Origin: Aphelidium insulamus
Lineage: Eukaryota; Aphelidiomycota; Aphelidea; Aphelidiaceae
Assembly: GCA_036784855.1 (NCBI GenBank)
Contig: JAZDSV010000004.1
Span: 507,501 to 571,500, forward strand
Direction of reading: 5' to 3'
DNA: 64,000 bases
The notes under the pieces: generated by a model
The model's input: only the letters and a program-made list of their open reading frames with translations
Database searches by the model: none
Told to the model about the DNA's origin: nothing
Shown: positions 20,001 to 31,340 of the stretch, one piece after another
Layout: every line of letters begins with the position of its first letter
Numbering within the stretch: the stretch's first letter is position 1
Translations under genes and position numbers: made by a program

Positions 20001-22155
20001 AGGCGGCCGGCAGCAGTTTTTGCGAGCGCACAGGAAGCACGCCCATCAACTGCTCGAATGGACGGAATGGCGCGCCCAATTCAAGCGGAGGCATTGCCGA
20101 TACAAAGCCGGCGGTGCCGGGAGCGAGATCGGATATCTTGGGCGCATAGTGGAACGGGAAGAACCAGCCCCAACTGGGCACGCCGTCATAGTAGTACGAC
20201 ATCACCCACTGCAGTCCCTGCAAGTAGTATCCACGCAACTGGTCCAGCTGCTTCTTGTCATCCCAGGAAAACTTAAGCTTTTCACGATAATATCTGCGCT
20301 TTAAGTATGCTAAAGTACTATGCAGAAAACAAACATACGCAGATTTCCAATCGATTTTGGCGGCTGCAACTTTCTCTTCTACGCTTGCCTTGTACAACTG
20401 CTCGGTGACTGCGGCAGTCTCATACTTGCTAAACACTGCGGCAATCCGCGCCGCGTCTTCCAGCGAATCAACAAAATCATCCACTGCTTCTGCACTGTGG
20501 ACGCTACCCGCATCCTCATAGTCATCGTCCTCGTCGTCGTTGCCGTCCTCGTTCAATCGAGGCATTTTGCGCGATATTACCACATGCTTCTCGCCTGGCA
20601 CATCCTCTGCCACGATGCTGAACAGAGATAGTTCCGATGCGAGAGTCACAGCGAACCGGCGGTCAGCCGCACCAAATTTCGGCGACAAATGCAGCTCCAT
20701 CATAGAGCGATTGTTAACAAATGCCTTCACCTGGTCCAAAATGCGCTTCTGCTGTTTGGTCACGGCGGCCGAGGGAGCTTACAATAATCAGTGTAATTAA
20801 CATTATGTGCATATTACACTTACTGGCATTGTTGCTCAGACTGTGACGGCCGCGGCGCTTGCTGTTGCCAGCTGAGCCGGTAGAGTCAAAAGTGCCGCAT
20901 TCTTCTTCGAATTGGCCAGTCTCCAGCACGCACAGCTCTTTGAGAAGCAACTCGACGCGACCGAAATTCACCCGGCCCGCCTCATTCATGTAGCCACCCA
21001 TCTGCGGCAGAAGACGTGCATACGCTTCAAACATTATCGCCAGAGCACCCTCATTTATGTGCAGGCCGGGCAGGTGCGGCAAGAAGTCATTGCCCACAAA
21101 AAGCGCCATGAGTATGAAATCATCAATGATTTTCTCAATGTCAAAACCGAACGGCACGCGATCGCGCAGTGCACTAAACTCCATTTCCAAGTACTCACGC
21201 AGCAGACTCAGATGCATCAGATAGAAGCGCTGCGACTCGGGCGACGCCGCAATTGAGCGCGCCTTCTGTTTTTGTCGCCCAAACACGACCTCTTCGCGTA
21301 GCAGACAGAAGTGCGGGTCGTGCGACAGCAAGCCCAGCATGATCAAGTCGGCGTCCAGTCCGTACAGGCAGTGTCGCGTGTTTGGGTCGTAGCCGGGCTG
21401 CGAGCGAGACAGACGGATATACTCCATGATCTTGTGCTCGCCCTCTCCCGGCACCTGGCCGGTGTTAAGAAAAATGCTATGAAACATTTTACTGAAAGTC
21501 ACCTCCTGGCCAGAGAGCACGACTTTACAGTCGCGCCAGTTCATGTCGTCATTCAGCTTCTTGGTGATAAAGTATTCGAGCTGGCGCGACAAACGCTCCA
21601 TGAATTCGGTGCCGGGTGTGATGCAGTTGCTATCAAAGGCCTCCGTGTCTGGCAGCACTTCGCCTTTGAGCGTGGCCAAACGCACGCTCTCTGCCGCCTC
21701 AAACGCCGTGCGGAACCGCCGCGACCGCTGCTGGTTCATCTTGGCGCGCGGTGCCACTCCTAAAAAGGAATTTTCATATTAATATGTACAGTATTATCAC
21801 TATATACAGGTGCACGTGCCGTCAACGGCCAGGAAAAACACCTTGAGCGGCTTGATCTTGGCAAACAGGTGGTCAATGTACTGGAAGATCTGCGTGAACA
21901 TCTGCTCCTCCGACATGCGAAAGTGAACGTCGTCTGCGTTGCCGTGCGAGCAATGGTGCACGATGCCATTCATGTCCAAGTACAAGTTGTCTGCCGTATG
22001 GAAAATGAGCACTCCATATGCACACATGTACACACACCATCATCACCACCCTATACACTATACACACCAAACTGCGGGATGCGATTCTCTTGCACCAGCT
22101 GCGAGCAGAGCGGATACCGCTCGCTTATCCATCGAAAGAACTTTGGCACGCCCAT
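17093..22155 (-). CDS. XRN1: 5'-3' exoribonuclease XRN1
   Basis: Seven exons: 22155-22068, 21990-21820, 21759-20824, 20777-18436, 18382-18281, 18239-17905 and 17849-17093, giving 1576 residues. The N-terminus MGVPKFFRWISERYP is diagnostic. Catalytic-core acidic motifs follow: 'NLYLDMNGIVHHC', 'PGEGEHKIMEYIR', 'LYGLDADLIMLGL', 'FILMALFVGNDFLPHLP'. After the PAZ/Tudor-like and winged-helix regions, 'FALGDRVVFVPD' to 'FDQKFLGG' is the SH3-like domain. The last 230 residues are disordered, Pro/Ala/Ser-rich, with an NRKKKH basic patch. Role: degrades decapped 5'-monophosphate mRNA in the cytoplasm. The second intron (21760-21819) needs a GC donor (GCACGT) to join '..LAVDG' to 'VAPRAKMNQQR'. Confidence 0.97.
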
Positions 22156-22159
22156 TTGT

Positions 22160-22620
22160 ATTAGTCGTTGTTGGTAAACAACAATCAGCGACAATTGAAT
22201 GAGCACACTTGCAGTCTTTCTTGTGGAAATAAGTCCAATGATGGCCAAAGAAGTTCAACATCGGTCAATTAGAGAAATATACTCGAAATAAGGCACAGTA
22301 AGAATCTCCTCTCTTCCTTTCAAGTCATCAACTATACTATGCGTGAGTTCTACACTATCTGAAGCCTTCTTGGTCAAAAATGTCCAACATCTGTCAATTT
22401 AAAAAAAATATATGAATATTAATGCACTGTAGGAGTCCCCTTACATTCTGTTTACATAGTCGACAGCAACAATGATGAGCTCTACCTAATGAATTTAAAT
22501 CATTCTTGTGGAAAAAGATCACAAAAAAGTTCAAAGATCTGAAGGAGTCACGTTTAAAGTTTAAAAATGTGAGCAAGATCAGTGATGTTAACAAATCTAT
22601 GCGTCGGTTTATCTAGTCTA
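22160..22620. other. AT-rich intergenic region with degenerate repeats
   Basis: No gene seen. Three imperfect copies of a unit of the form TTCTTG(T/G)GG-AAA..(C)AA-GTTCAA-ATC-GTCAATT can be picked out, near 22205-22262, 22366-22400 and 22500-22545. The region lies upstream of XRN1, so it may hold its promoter. Confidence 0.4.
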
Positions 22621-22624
22621 GACT

Positions 22625-23455
22625 CTAGGTGTTGGCCGTTTGCAACAGACGCTCACGCGTCACTGTATTATGCATGAAGAAGTTGTCACTCTTATCCAGC
22701 AGGTCGTCCTTTGAGTAGTACATGGCCTGCACCACCGGCTTCTTGATGCCTTGACCGCCCACATCCTTCGGGTACGAGTCTTTGGGATAGTCCACCGTGT
22801 CCAGATACTGGTTGATCCACTCTTTGTGAAATCATTCTGCGGCGTGCCGTACTCATCATAAGACTTTTTGAGCTCATACACCACAAAGACAAAAGCACCC
22901 AGCGCGGCAACTTCCGGGGCAGCCAGCACGAATGCAGCTTCAAATGCGCCGACAGCGACACCGAATGCAGCCAGTTTGCGCCGGCCATCCTTATTATTAG
23001 TGACTACTAGACGGCGTGAGGCGGCAACGGCATTGCCAGTCGTCGATGACAAATCAGCAAGCGAAGCCTTGACGGTGACTGTGTCATATTTCTTTGGGGT
23101 AATCAACCACGGTGAACGCGGGTTTGAACGCGTGCTGCATTGCATAGGCAAAGGCCAGAAATTCACTGTCGTCAATGTCGTTGATCAGCGCGTTCAGGCG
23201 CGCCACACTCGGCTTGAAGATGGCGTCCAGCGCGATATTGGCCTTGACTTGGGCTGCAGCGGCAGTCAGTGCAGCAATGTCATCGGCGGCCAGCTCAACA
23301 GTGGTGATTGTTGTGTTTTGATGAAGATCGGATGCATCAGGCACAGATGTCGTTTGGGCAGACACGTGCGTGACAACGTGCGAGAACGCGACATCTGTAC
23401 ATCTGCAAGCTGCCGCACAACATGCTGCGCCGCATGCTTTGAATGCCCATCTCAA
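22625..23455 (-). pseudogene. Lineage-specific protein with hydrophobic hairpin, two frame breaks
   Basis: Three overlapping frames together cover one protein-like sequence that starts at the ATG at 23453-23455 and ends at TAG 22625-22627. The first part is helical (an Ala-rich 'DIAALTAAAAQVKANIAL' stretch). The middle has a long hydrophobic segment of about 35 residues (AFGVAVGAFEAAFVLAAPEV continuing into GAFVFVVYELKK). The last part is charged. The motif V-D-Y-P-K occurs twice. Frame changes are needed near 23088-23099 (an A run in the coding sense) and near 22829-22832 (ATTTCAC). They go in opposite directions, so the overall frame is kept. Possible decayed gene or base-call errors. The helix plus hydrophobic hairpin is reminiscent of membrane-inserting proteins, but no family is recognised. 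Confidence 0.45.
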
Positions 23456-23500
23456 TTATGCAGTTTACTTGGCGAGGGCAGTCTGGCCACGAGACGTGAA

Positions 23501-23806
23501 ATGGACGGGTGCGCACTTTTTGGCATCTCATTCATCTCGAGAGTAGTCTCTGCGTTTCCTTTGACAATTGTCGCCGCCGTAGTGAATTGCCCGCTTGGAC
23601 TGATCGCGGGTGCCGGAACATTTGGATCTATATTCGGCTGCTGCCTGTTCGCGCCTTGCTGTGAAGTGTGCTATAATCGGATCAACGAATGTCGTTGCTG
23701 TCGTTGTTGTTGTGCCAAAGCTCCAAGTAACGGAGCCTCCGCTGCGACCAGCTACATTGAACAACCATCTAGAATTGTTACTGCACATCCATCGTTTTCC
23801 GATTGA
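23501..23806 (+). CDS. Small Cys-rich membrane protein, function unknown
   Basis: 101 codons from the ATG at 23501 to TGA. Two hydrophobic stretches (SAFPLTIVAAVVN and GLIAGAGTFGSIFGCCLFA) are followed by a striking cysteine cluster ('CEVCYNRINECRCCRCCCAK'), then a Ser/Pro-rich tail. Cysteines right after a membrane segment are typical of palmitoylated or PLAC8-like small membrane proteins; I do not claim membership. The frame is open far upstream, but that part is antisense to the neighbouring minus-strand gene, so I start at this ATG. Confidence 0.45.
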   Translation: MDGCALFGISFISRVVSAFPLTIVAAVVNCPLGLIAGAGTFGSIFGCCLFAPCCEVCYNRINECRCCRCCCAKAPSNGASAATSYIEQPSRIVTAHPSFSD

Positions 23807-23968
23807 CCTCTGCAGTGGCTGGCGTTCAAAATTACGTAGGAATAGTAATAGAGGTGACTCGTGTGCTCTACATATACATACCTCGACGCTATTGCTATGT
23901 AAAATCTTGACTTGATGTAAAATCTTGACTTGATGGCCACCCTTAATACTTACATACCAATCATCAGC

Positions 23969-24178
23969 ATGGCCAGCGATGTCGGCGTGGAGGCCGTGCC
24001 AGTGCTGCACGTGCCCACCACCATCAACACAAATGTCTTGGTGGGCCTGAACAAGTGTACGTTTATTGCATTGATATATGTATGCCCACGCGTGCGCCAT
24101 AGTTGAGGAAGAGGACATGATCAAGGTGGTGAAGCGGCGCGCGCTTTCCATCTGCTCGGACGCAGTACAAGGTGTGCT

Positions 24179-24218
<40 letters not shown>

Positions 24219-24568
24219 TTCCCTCCTCTATATCCATCACCCACATACACGCGTATGTGCGCTGGCAGAGTTTGTGCGATGTGCCGGGGAGCACACATTT
24301 ACACCATTCCGGTGCAAGCCGCTAGCCCTGGCCATGAATGCGTGCGTCAGGCAGCAGTATGTGCCACTAGTAGCCGTAGGTGTAGAAATATACTTAGTAA
24401 TTGATGGATTATAGTACCACGGACGCCGATATGGACGTGGTGCGCCGCGAGTATCTGGAGCGGCGCATAGAGACTCGGCGCAACAAGATACGTCAGCGCC
24501 TGGCCGCAGAGGCTGCCACTACTCCAACTACTACTACTACCGCTACCACGCAAGACACATCGCAGTAG
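23969..24568 (+). CDS. CMC1: Twin CX9C mitochondrial protein, CMC1-like
   Basis: Four exons: 23969-24056, 24103-24171, 24269-24356 and 24415-24568, 132 residues. The two CX9C motifs are exact: 'CSDAVQEFVRC' and 'CKPLALAMNAC', spaced as in the CHCH fold imported by the MIA40 relay into the mitochondrial intermembrane space. The N-terminus 'VPVLHVPTTINTNVLVGLN' followed by 'EEEDMIKVVKRRA' and the 'REYLERRIETRR' helix match CMC1, which helps copper delivery and COX1 stabilisation during cytochrome c oxidase assembly. A Thr-rich low-complexity tail ends the protein. Intron 2 contains a long TA repeat. Confidence 0.85.
24181..24214. repeat. (TA)n microsatellite inside CMC1 intron 2
   Basis: About 17 TA units lie wholly inside the 97-nt second intron of the CMC1-like gene, making that intron longer than most others here. 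Confidence 0.95.
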
Positions 24569-24640
24569 ACAAGCAGCTATAATGTTATTGTGCAATTAAT
24601 CCTTGTTGTAATTGCTGTGACATGTTGCAAGTGGCCGGTG

Positions 24641-26664
24641 TCATAGCGGGATGTTGGCGTGTTTCTTTGGTGGATTTTCGAGGCGCTTTGAGCGCAGCAT
24701 CTTCAGGTCCTCAATGATCTTGGAGCGCGTGGTGGCTGGCCGGATAATGTCGTCAATGTAGCCGCGCTGTGCGGCCGGCAGTGGGTTGGCAAACTTTTCC
24801 ACGTACTCTTTCTCTGCGTTGGCTGCCCGGAGTCAGTGGGGAACGCAATGCATGCCATATTCTGACATACCGCGATCCTTCTCGTGGCGAAAGATAATCT
24901 CCACCGCTCCCTTGGCGCCCATCACAGCCACTTCACCCGTGGGCCACGCATAGTTGACGTCGCCGCGCAGATGCTTGCTGCTCATCACGTCATAGGCGCC
25001 GCCGTATGCTTTCCGGGTGATCACAGTGATCTTGGGCACCGTGGCCTCGGCGTACGCATACAGCAGTTTGGCGCCGTGTCGAATGATGCCGCCGTACTCT
25101 TGTGCCGTGCCCGGCAGGAACCCCGGCACATCCACAAACGTGATGATGGGGATGTTGAATGCGTCGCAGAAGCGCACGAACCGCGCCGCCTTCACACTGG
25201 AGTCGATGTCCAGCACGCCGGACGAGACTGCCGGCTGGTTGCCCACCACAGACACTGTCTGGCCGTTCATGCGCGCAAACCCAATGACAATGTTCTTGGC
25301 GTAGTCGGGCATGATTTCGAAAAAGTTTCCGTCGTCCACCACCTGTTTAAAGCAGTACATCAAATCGTAGTCTATACCACAGTAAATACAGTGCCTACCC
25401 GCTGCACCACGTCCTTCATATTGTACGCCTTTGTAGAGTCGGTGGGAACAATCGTGTCCAGCACAGGGTCAAGTCGTTGCCTGAGACAATTGACAATCAT
25501 TGACCAAATATATACACAATACGTACGGGTCGTCGTCAGTGTATCGAATGGGTGCTTCGTGGCGGCTTGACAGTGGAAGAAAGTCAAAGAATTCCCGGAG
25601 AAGTCGCAAACCTTCCACGTCGTTCTCGAATGCAGCATGCGCCACACCGGACTTGGCCGTGTGTGTCTTGGCTCCGCCCAGTTCCTACATCAATTAGATT
25701 AGTACGTTACGGTTGTCAGTGCCATTCAATAATAACCTCCTGGGTGACAGTCTCGTTGGTGACCGCCTTGACCACGTCGGGGCCAGTGACAAAGAGGTAG
25801 GAAGAGTCGCGGATCATAAAGATGAAGTCAGTGAGCGCCGGAGAGTATACGGCGCCTCCCGCACACGGCCCCATAATCATGGAGATCTGCGGCACAACAC
25901 CAGAAGCCAATACGTTTTTCTAAACATATGAATATTATAACATGCGAATACTTCTAATGTAATGAGGACCTGCCTGAAAGATGTCGGCGTAGCCAGCCAG
26001 CGAATCGACTCCTTCTTGAATGCGCGCACCTCCAGAATCATTCAGACCAATGATGGGAGCGCCAACCAGCATGGCCTTGTCCATCACCTAACAATCTTGC
26101 AGCTCTGCAGATATGTAAACACAGAGTACACCCACCTTGCAAATCTTGGCGGCGTGGTTCTTTGACAGCGAACCGCCAAACGCCGTAAAGTCCTGGCTGA
26201 ACACAAACACCGGCCGCCCATTGATTTTGCCGTGGCCGACCACAACACCATCTCCCGTGATGCGCTGCTTCTCCATGCCGAAATCGTGGCAATCGTGCTC
26301 CACAAAGGCGTCGTACTCGCGGAATGTGCCGTCGTCGAGCAGGAGCGTCAGCCGCTCGCGTGCCGTCAATTTTCCCTGGCACGGATGAGCGCGTGCATTA
26401 TTACACTCCAACAGGTGGCCCCCGTACCTTGGCATGCTGGGCGTCGATACGCTTCTGCCCGCCGCCCAGCTCGGCATCGCGGCGCTTCTGATCGATGCGC
26501 TTCTGCACGGCGTTAGCGGGCGCGGTTGGCAACGACGCCGGGTCCACGTGCAGTGCACTGCTCAGCGGGCGTGCACCATGTGGAAACACGCGTGCAGTGC
26601 GCACCGAGGCGCGTGCAGACAGCAAAGCGCCGCACTGTCCCGCCAGGCGTCCACAATGAAGCAT
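24641..26664 (-). CDS. PCCB: Propionyl-CoA carboxylase beta chain, mitochondrial
   Basis: Eight exons: 26664-26428, 26375-26136, 26087-25974, 25919-25737, 25684-25527, 25480-25399, 25342-24871 and 24822-24641, 555 residues. The N-terminus is Arg/Ala-rich without acids (mitochondrial presequence). Carboxyltransferase landmarks: '[20 protein letters not shown]', '[13 protein letters not shown]', '[20 protein letters not shown]', '[17 protein letters not shown]', '[20 protein letters not shown]', '[20 protein letters not shown]', '[13 protein letters not shown]', ending KKHANIPL. It transfers carboxyl from biotin to propionyl-CoA. Its partner PCCA is at 37109-39836. The third intron (25920-25973) has a GC donor (GCAGGT), which is the only way to join 'GYADIFQ' to 'KNVLASGV' in frame. 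Confidence 0.97.
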
Positions 26665-26783
26665 GGCGTGTGAATGTAATGTGCGCGGCTGCAACAGTCG
26701 GGCGGCTGTTGCGTAATTGTTGCCTGTGAGACATTGCTGTCATATAAATATGGTGTGCCAAACTGCAGAGATTTATTTAGTCA

Positions 26784-29310
26784 CTACATGTTGAAGACTT
26801 TTGCAACCATTGCACGCTGTGACACATTCAAGAGACTGGAGTATTTGTGGACGGCCTGCTGTCCCAGCATGTAGCACAGCAAGCGCGAGCGTAGATCCAA
26901 GTGGACTATATGACGATCGCCGACTACAACTGGGCCAGGTAGCGGATTACCGCGGTCGAAGAACGGTAGTGTGACGCTAAAACACAGCAGTGGCGTATCG
27001 GATATGTTTGGCATCCATTTGTCGCGGTGTGCAGCTGAACGAGAGCAATACCAATTGGCGGGATCTGCTTTTGTCAAGTTTTCGGCGCACTCAGTTGATG
27101 ACACGTATACATCTCCTCGTTCGTTCTTTGGAGTGAATGCAGCTTTGCAAAAGTACCCAATATTTCTGTACCAGCCATTCGGTCCGGCTTTAGGTGCTGG
27201 CAGTACAAAAGTATTTGATTCGGCATTGCAGCAATGTGTCCTGAACAACATGTCACCACATTTTGTCTCTTGCATAATATGTTGCGGAGCAGCAACCTTC
27301 TTGACATAGTCATGGAAACCCTCCGGAATCTCCCGCCAAGCGGCATCCTTATCTGGAATTTGTTTCCACCATGCCATGGCGAAGCAAAATGCGATGTAGT
27401 TGTCAAGGTAGATCTGTGATCTGCCAGCAAAGACATCATAAATCAGCTTATTCCTGAAAGCTTGTTCAGCCGCGGAAATTGTCTTCATTGTGTAAAATGC
27501 TGCCTCAAGAACCGCCGGTTCCGCATGCCAATAAGTTTGATGATTGGAAACCACCTTTCGAAGCATGAATAGCCCAGTCGTGACAATTTCGGTGGCATGC
27601 TCACCGCTAATGGGAGTTTGAACAGTAAAGTCGACTCCACACTTCAAATATGAAAGCTTGAGCAAATTAAATAGCGAGTGCGGTTGAATGTCAATCGTTG
27701 CATTGGTATCAATATGCGTGGGGGTGTAGGCACTCTCGGAGACTTTCTCCCCCAACCAAAGAATTCCTTCCCGTGGCGTATGATTTGTAATCAGGTTCAA
27801 CATGTTTTCATTCAACACTTGCTGAAATCCAGTCGACACAACAGCTTTGATCGCTGCTTGACCAATTTTTGACGAAGCAGTGTCGTCACCTTTCGACAGC
27901 CGCTCAATTAATCTGGTGACAAATCGCGGGCGACCTTGCGAGATGTAACACACTTCATTCAGCAGCACTGAGTGTCTTGTGCCAGTATACGGTATAACAT
28001 TGGATTAAGAAAGGCTTCAAGAATATTTCGAACGTCGACTGCATTGTAGTATGTAAAGTCGGTGAACACGTTGAGGCCTCCTTTGCTACCCACGGCTGAT
28101 GAGTACAACTGCACATCGGCCAAGCTGGAATCTGTGCCACACCAAATTGACGGGGCGTTCCAATACGCAAAACGAACAAAGTGATGAAACAAGGAACGGT
28201 TGTGCATTCCCTCATTGTCAGTGTATCTGTCTGCATTATTGGAACTATTTTTTGTGCTTGATCGACAACCAAAATGTAGTTCTTAAGGTACGTGTAACAC
28301 AGGTGCCGAACCTCGTAACCACTGTATTTCTTTGACAGAAGCACGTATAGTACTCTGCTCGCGTAGAAGAAGCCACTACAATGCTGTACTGCAAGCCGGC
28401 GGAGAAAAGGTCTTGTGACATCGCCATCCGTATCGATTTGCTCTATAATCGCCACTCTAGCGATCAAGAAGCAATAAAGCAAGCGATCAGTCTCCGATTC
28501 AAGAACAGCGGGATTTGCAACGCAATCGGACCTCTCCGCTAGTCTTTGAATATCATCAACAAGTGCCACAAAGTCCCCATGCTTGGAAACGTCAAAGTAG
28601 AGACTCTTTTGTCGTAGGCAAATGTCCAGACAGGTGCGCGTCTTTCCACGACCACTCGCTCCTACCAGCATTGTTACATTGCCAGCGAAGAAAGTATCCG
28701 GGGTCATGCGTTTATACGGCATCTTCATCCCCAGTGGTTCCAAGATTTTGTCCCAAGATTGATCGAATATGGAGTTGGCTTTAACTCTTGAAATATCTTC
28801 ACTGCACATTGCGCTGACATCATTTTGCTTCAGAAATGAAGCTATTAGCCCGGCGACTTTTTCGGCACCAGGACCTTTAAGTTGAGGCGTATAAACTTTG
28901 CTACAGATCATTCTAACAAATAACAAAATTCTTAAATAGCTCACTTCTGGTTCTACAATTTTGAATACAGCTTTAAGGACGGCCTTTTGAGAATCGGGAC
29001 TAGAAGCTCGCCGGAATCGATCCATTGCATCATCAAGGTCATATTCTGCATCATACGGCAGGAAGGAATATTGACCACCAAAGTGTTTAGCGAGGCTAAC
29101 GCGCAACAGCTGCAAGGATAAAATTTGTTTTTCAGACGCCAACAGACAGACCTTTTTATCATGACTCGAGTCGATTGTAGGGGCGGTAGCTGAAGCCGAT
29201 GAGATGCAACTAGATGCGGCAACATTTTCATCATCATGGCGTACTCGAAAGCGCGCAACCTTGCCATGGGCGCGTCGCGTCTGATTGTCATCATCGTCCC
29301 AGTCCGACAT
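26784..29310 (-). pseudogene. Crinkler/STAND-like P-loop ATPase protein with two frame breaks
   Basis: Three minus-strand frames form one large gene of about 840 codons. From the ATG at 29308-29310 the first frame carries an acidic N-terminus, then 'VTMLVGASGRGKTRTCLDI', a clear Walker A motif, and 'YLKNYILVVDQAQK', a Walker B-like strand ending in D. The frame breaks at an A6 run (28248-28253 on the plus strand) and continues in a second frame to about 27960, where a second break leads to the last frame starting 'NEVCYISQGRPRFVTRLIE'. The GRPRF-type winged-helix motif after a P-loop ATPase is seen in Crinkler/RHS-type effectors of oomycetes, chytrids and other protists. The C-terminal 370 residues are rich in aromatic residues and Cys and may hold the effector domain; I cannot identify it. 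Intronless, unlike its neighbours. Confidence 0.55.
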
Positions 29311-29484
29311 GGCGTAATAGTAATGTTAAGCGGCTAAATGATGGCTTAATGGCTAAAATGTTTAGCGGATAATTTTCAGCTGTGTAAATATTTACAACAG
29401 AGTAGCAACATATGTCTGTTCAGAGAAACAGTATCAAAGAACTCCACCACTTCTAAAACCTCCACTGAAGACCCGCAGCCAACC

Positions 29485-31150
29485 ATGATGGGCGCAGTGC
29501 GCCTGGCGCTGAGCACACCTCGCTATGTGCTACTTTGGCTGTGCTGCCTGAACGCCTTGGTCTCGTATGCTGGTAAGGTGACGGTAACTGTGACTTGTGT
29601 GTGCGCGTACTCACCTTGGCAGACAGGACCAACATAGCCATCGCCATCCTGCCGATGGCCACCGAGTTCAACTGGTCAAAGAGCCGGCGCGGCTTCGTGC
29701 TGAGCGCCTTCTACTACGGCTACGCTTGCACACAGCTCCCAGGCGGCTACCTGGCGCAGCGCATCGGCGGCAAGTGGCTGCTGGCCGGCAGCTGCGCCCT
29801 GTGGTCCCTGTTCACGGCGCTGACACCGGTGGCGGCGCGTGCGGGCATGCCGTGGCTGATACTGTGCCGTATATCGCTCGGACTGTCGGAGGGAGGCGGC
29901 TTCCCGGCCATCATGGCACTGATATCGGAGCATGTGCCGCCCCATGAACACTCGCGTTCGATTGCATTCGTGTTTGGCGGATGCTACGCCGGCGCCATCA
30001 TCGCCAACATTGTCTCGTCACGTCTGATTATGGTGCCCGAGTCGTCGGGTGGCGGTTGGCCGTCCATATTCTACCTATTTGGCGGCATCGGACTGCTGTG
30101 GCTGGTGCCGTGGTTGTCGTTGGCGGTGCCGCCGCCCGCATCCGCGCTAGACGCGCACGGCAAGGTCAGCCGCAGCGCAGATTGTGTGATGGAGATGGAC
30201 ACGCGGCGCGGGGCGACAGATGGCGGTGACGGCTCAGACTCGGAAGACACGGCCCCGCTGCACACGCGGATGGCCACGCTGCTGGACGAGCAGACGTTCT
30301 CGTTCACGGCGGTGTCTCCCCAGAGTGCCACCAGTCCCAAGACAATGTGGCACCGCGCAGGCACCGCTGCAGAGGACACTGACTCTGCCACACTGGCAAC
30401 CGCCCGCGCCTCTGGTGGAGGAGTGCCGTGGCGAAAACTTTTTTGCACATGGCCCGTCTTTGCGTACTTGGTTGCCAACTTTACGCAGGCATGGTCCTTC
30501 TGGCTGATGATCAACTGGCTGCCGGCCTACTACCAGGACCAGTTCCACGCCGACATCAAGGACATTGGCATCTACACCAGTACGTGATAATGCTACTTGT
30601 CATTATATATATAGTAAATGGCATCGTAGTATTGCCGTACGCGGTGCAGGGAATAATGGGCAACGTTTCGGGTATGGCTGCCGACGCACTGATTAATAAG
30701 CGGGGTGTGCGCAAGGTCACAGTGCGGCGGTGGATGCAGTTTTGCGGCATGGTCGGCATGTCGCTGTTTACGCTGCTCGCCGTACTAATACCGCAAAATA
30801 TTGAACAAGGCGCCGCACTAATCACCACGGCCATGGGACTGTACACGTTGACGTTTGCCGGTGTGTCTGTCAACCATCTGGATATTGCACCGCGCTTCGC
30901 AGCCACCGTGTACGGCATCGGCAACACTGCCGGACAGATACCGGGCATAGTGGGAGTGTGGTTGACGGGGTGGATGCTGGATGTCACGGACGGGAATTGG
31001 CTTGTAGTGTTTGGAGTGGCGGCCGTGATCTCGGTACTGGGTGCAACTGTCTGGGTGCTGCTGTGCAGTGCGGACCCGCTGCCATTACAGGAAGATGGTG
31101 ACGTCGGGGATGGCGACTATCTACAGGGCAGTCAAGATTATCGCAATTAG
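29485..31150 (+). CDS. SLC17-type anion/nucleotide transporter (MFS)
   Basis: Three exons: 29485-29572, 29623-30579 and 30630-31150, 521 residues. Twelve-helix MFS architecture. Helix 1 ends 'SYADRTNIAIAILPMATEF' and 'FNWSKSRRGFVLSAFYYGYA' follows, both typical of the sialin / vesicular nucleotide / plant ANTR family (R-x-N-x-x-x-A). 'GGYLAQRIGGKWLL' is the MFS motif A loop and 'RISLGLSEGGGFPA' is helix 4. A long acidic Ser/Thr-rich cytoplasmic loop separates the two halves, and the second half has 'NWLPAYYQDQF' and 'GNTAGQIPGIVGVWLTGW'. Substrate (organic anion, phosphate, nucleotide) cannot be told. It lies divergent from the Crinkler-like gene with only 174 bp between. Confidence 0.88.
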
Positions 31151-31340
31151 TAGTAGATTATATAGTGTACAATATACATAAGGAAACTGTGGTGTGAGAT
31201 TGCTGTGTAGATATATTGTGATTCCTGCATAAGTAGAAGATCAAGATATGTACTTAGCGGACTCGTAGATCTCACAGCTGCAGTCTGTGCTACTTCGTCT
31301 CATAATTTGTGATAGAAAATTCCTATTTACCGCATACACA

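Noticed and set aside
19537-20304. 255-codon plus-strand frame inside XRN1
   Set aside because: Antisense shadow of a conserved exon.
22868-23500. Upstream extension of the small Cys-rich membrane protein to a 312-residue ORF
   Set aside because: This part is exactly antisense to the minus-strand hairpin gene and has no protein-like features.
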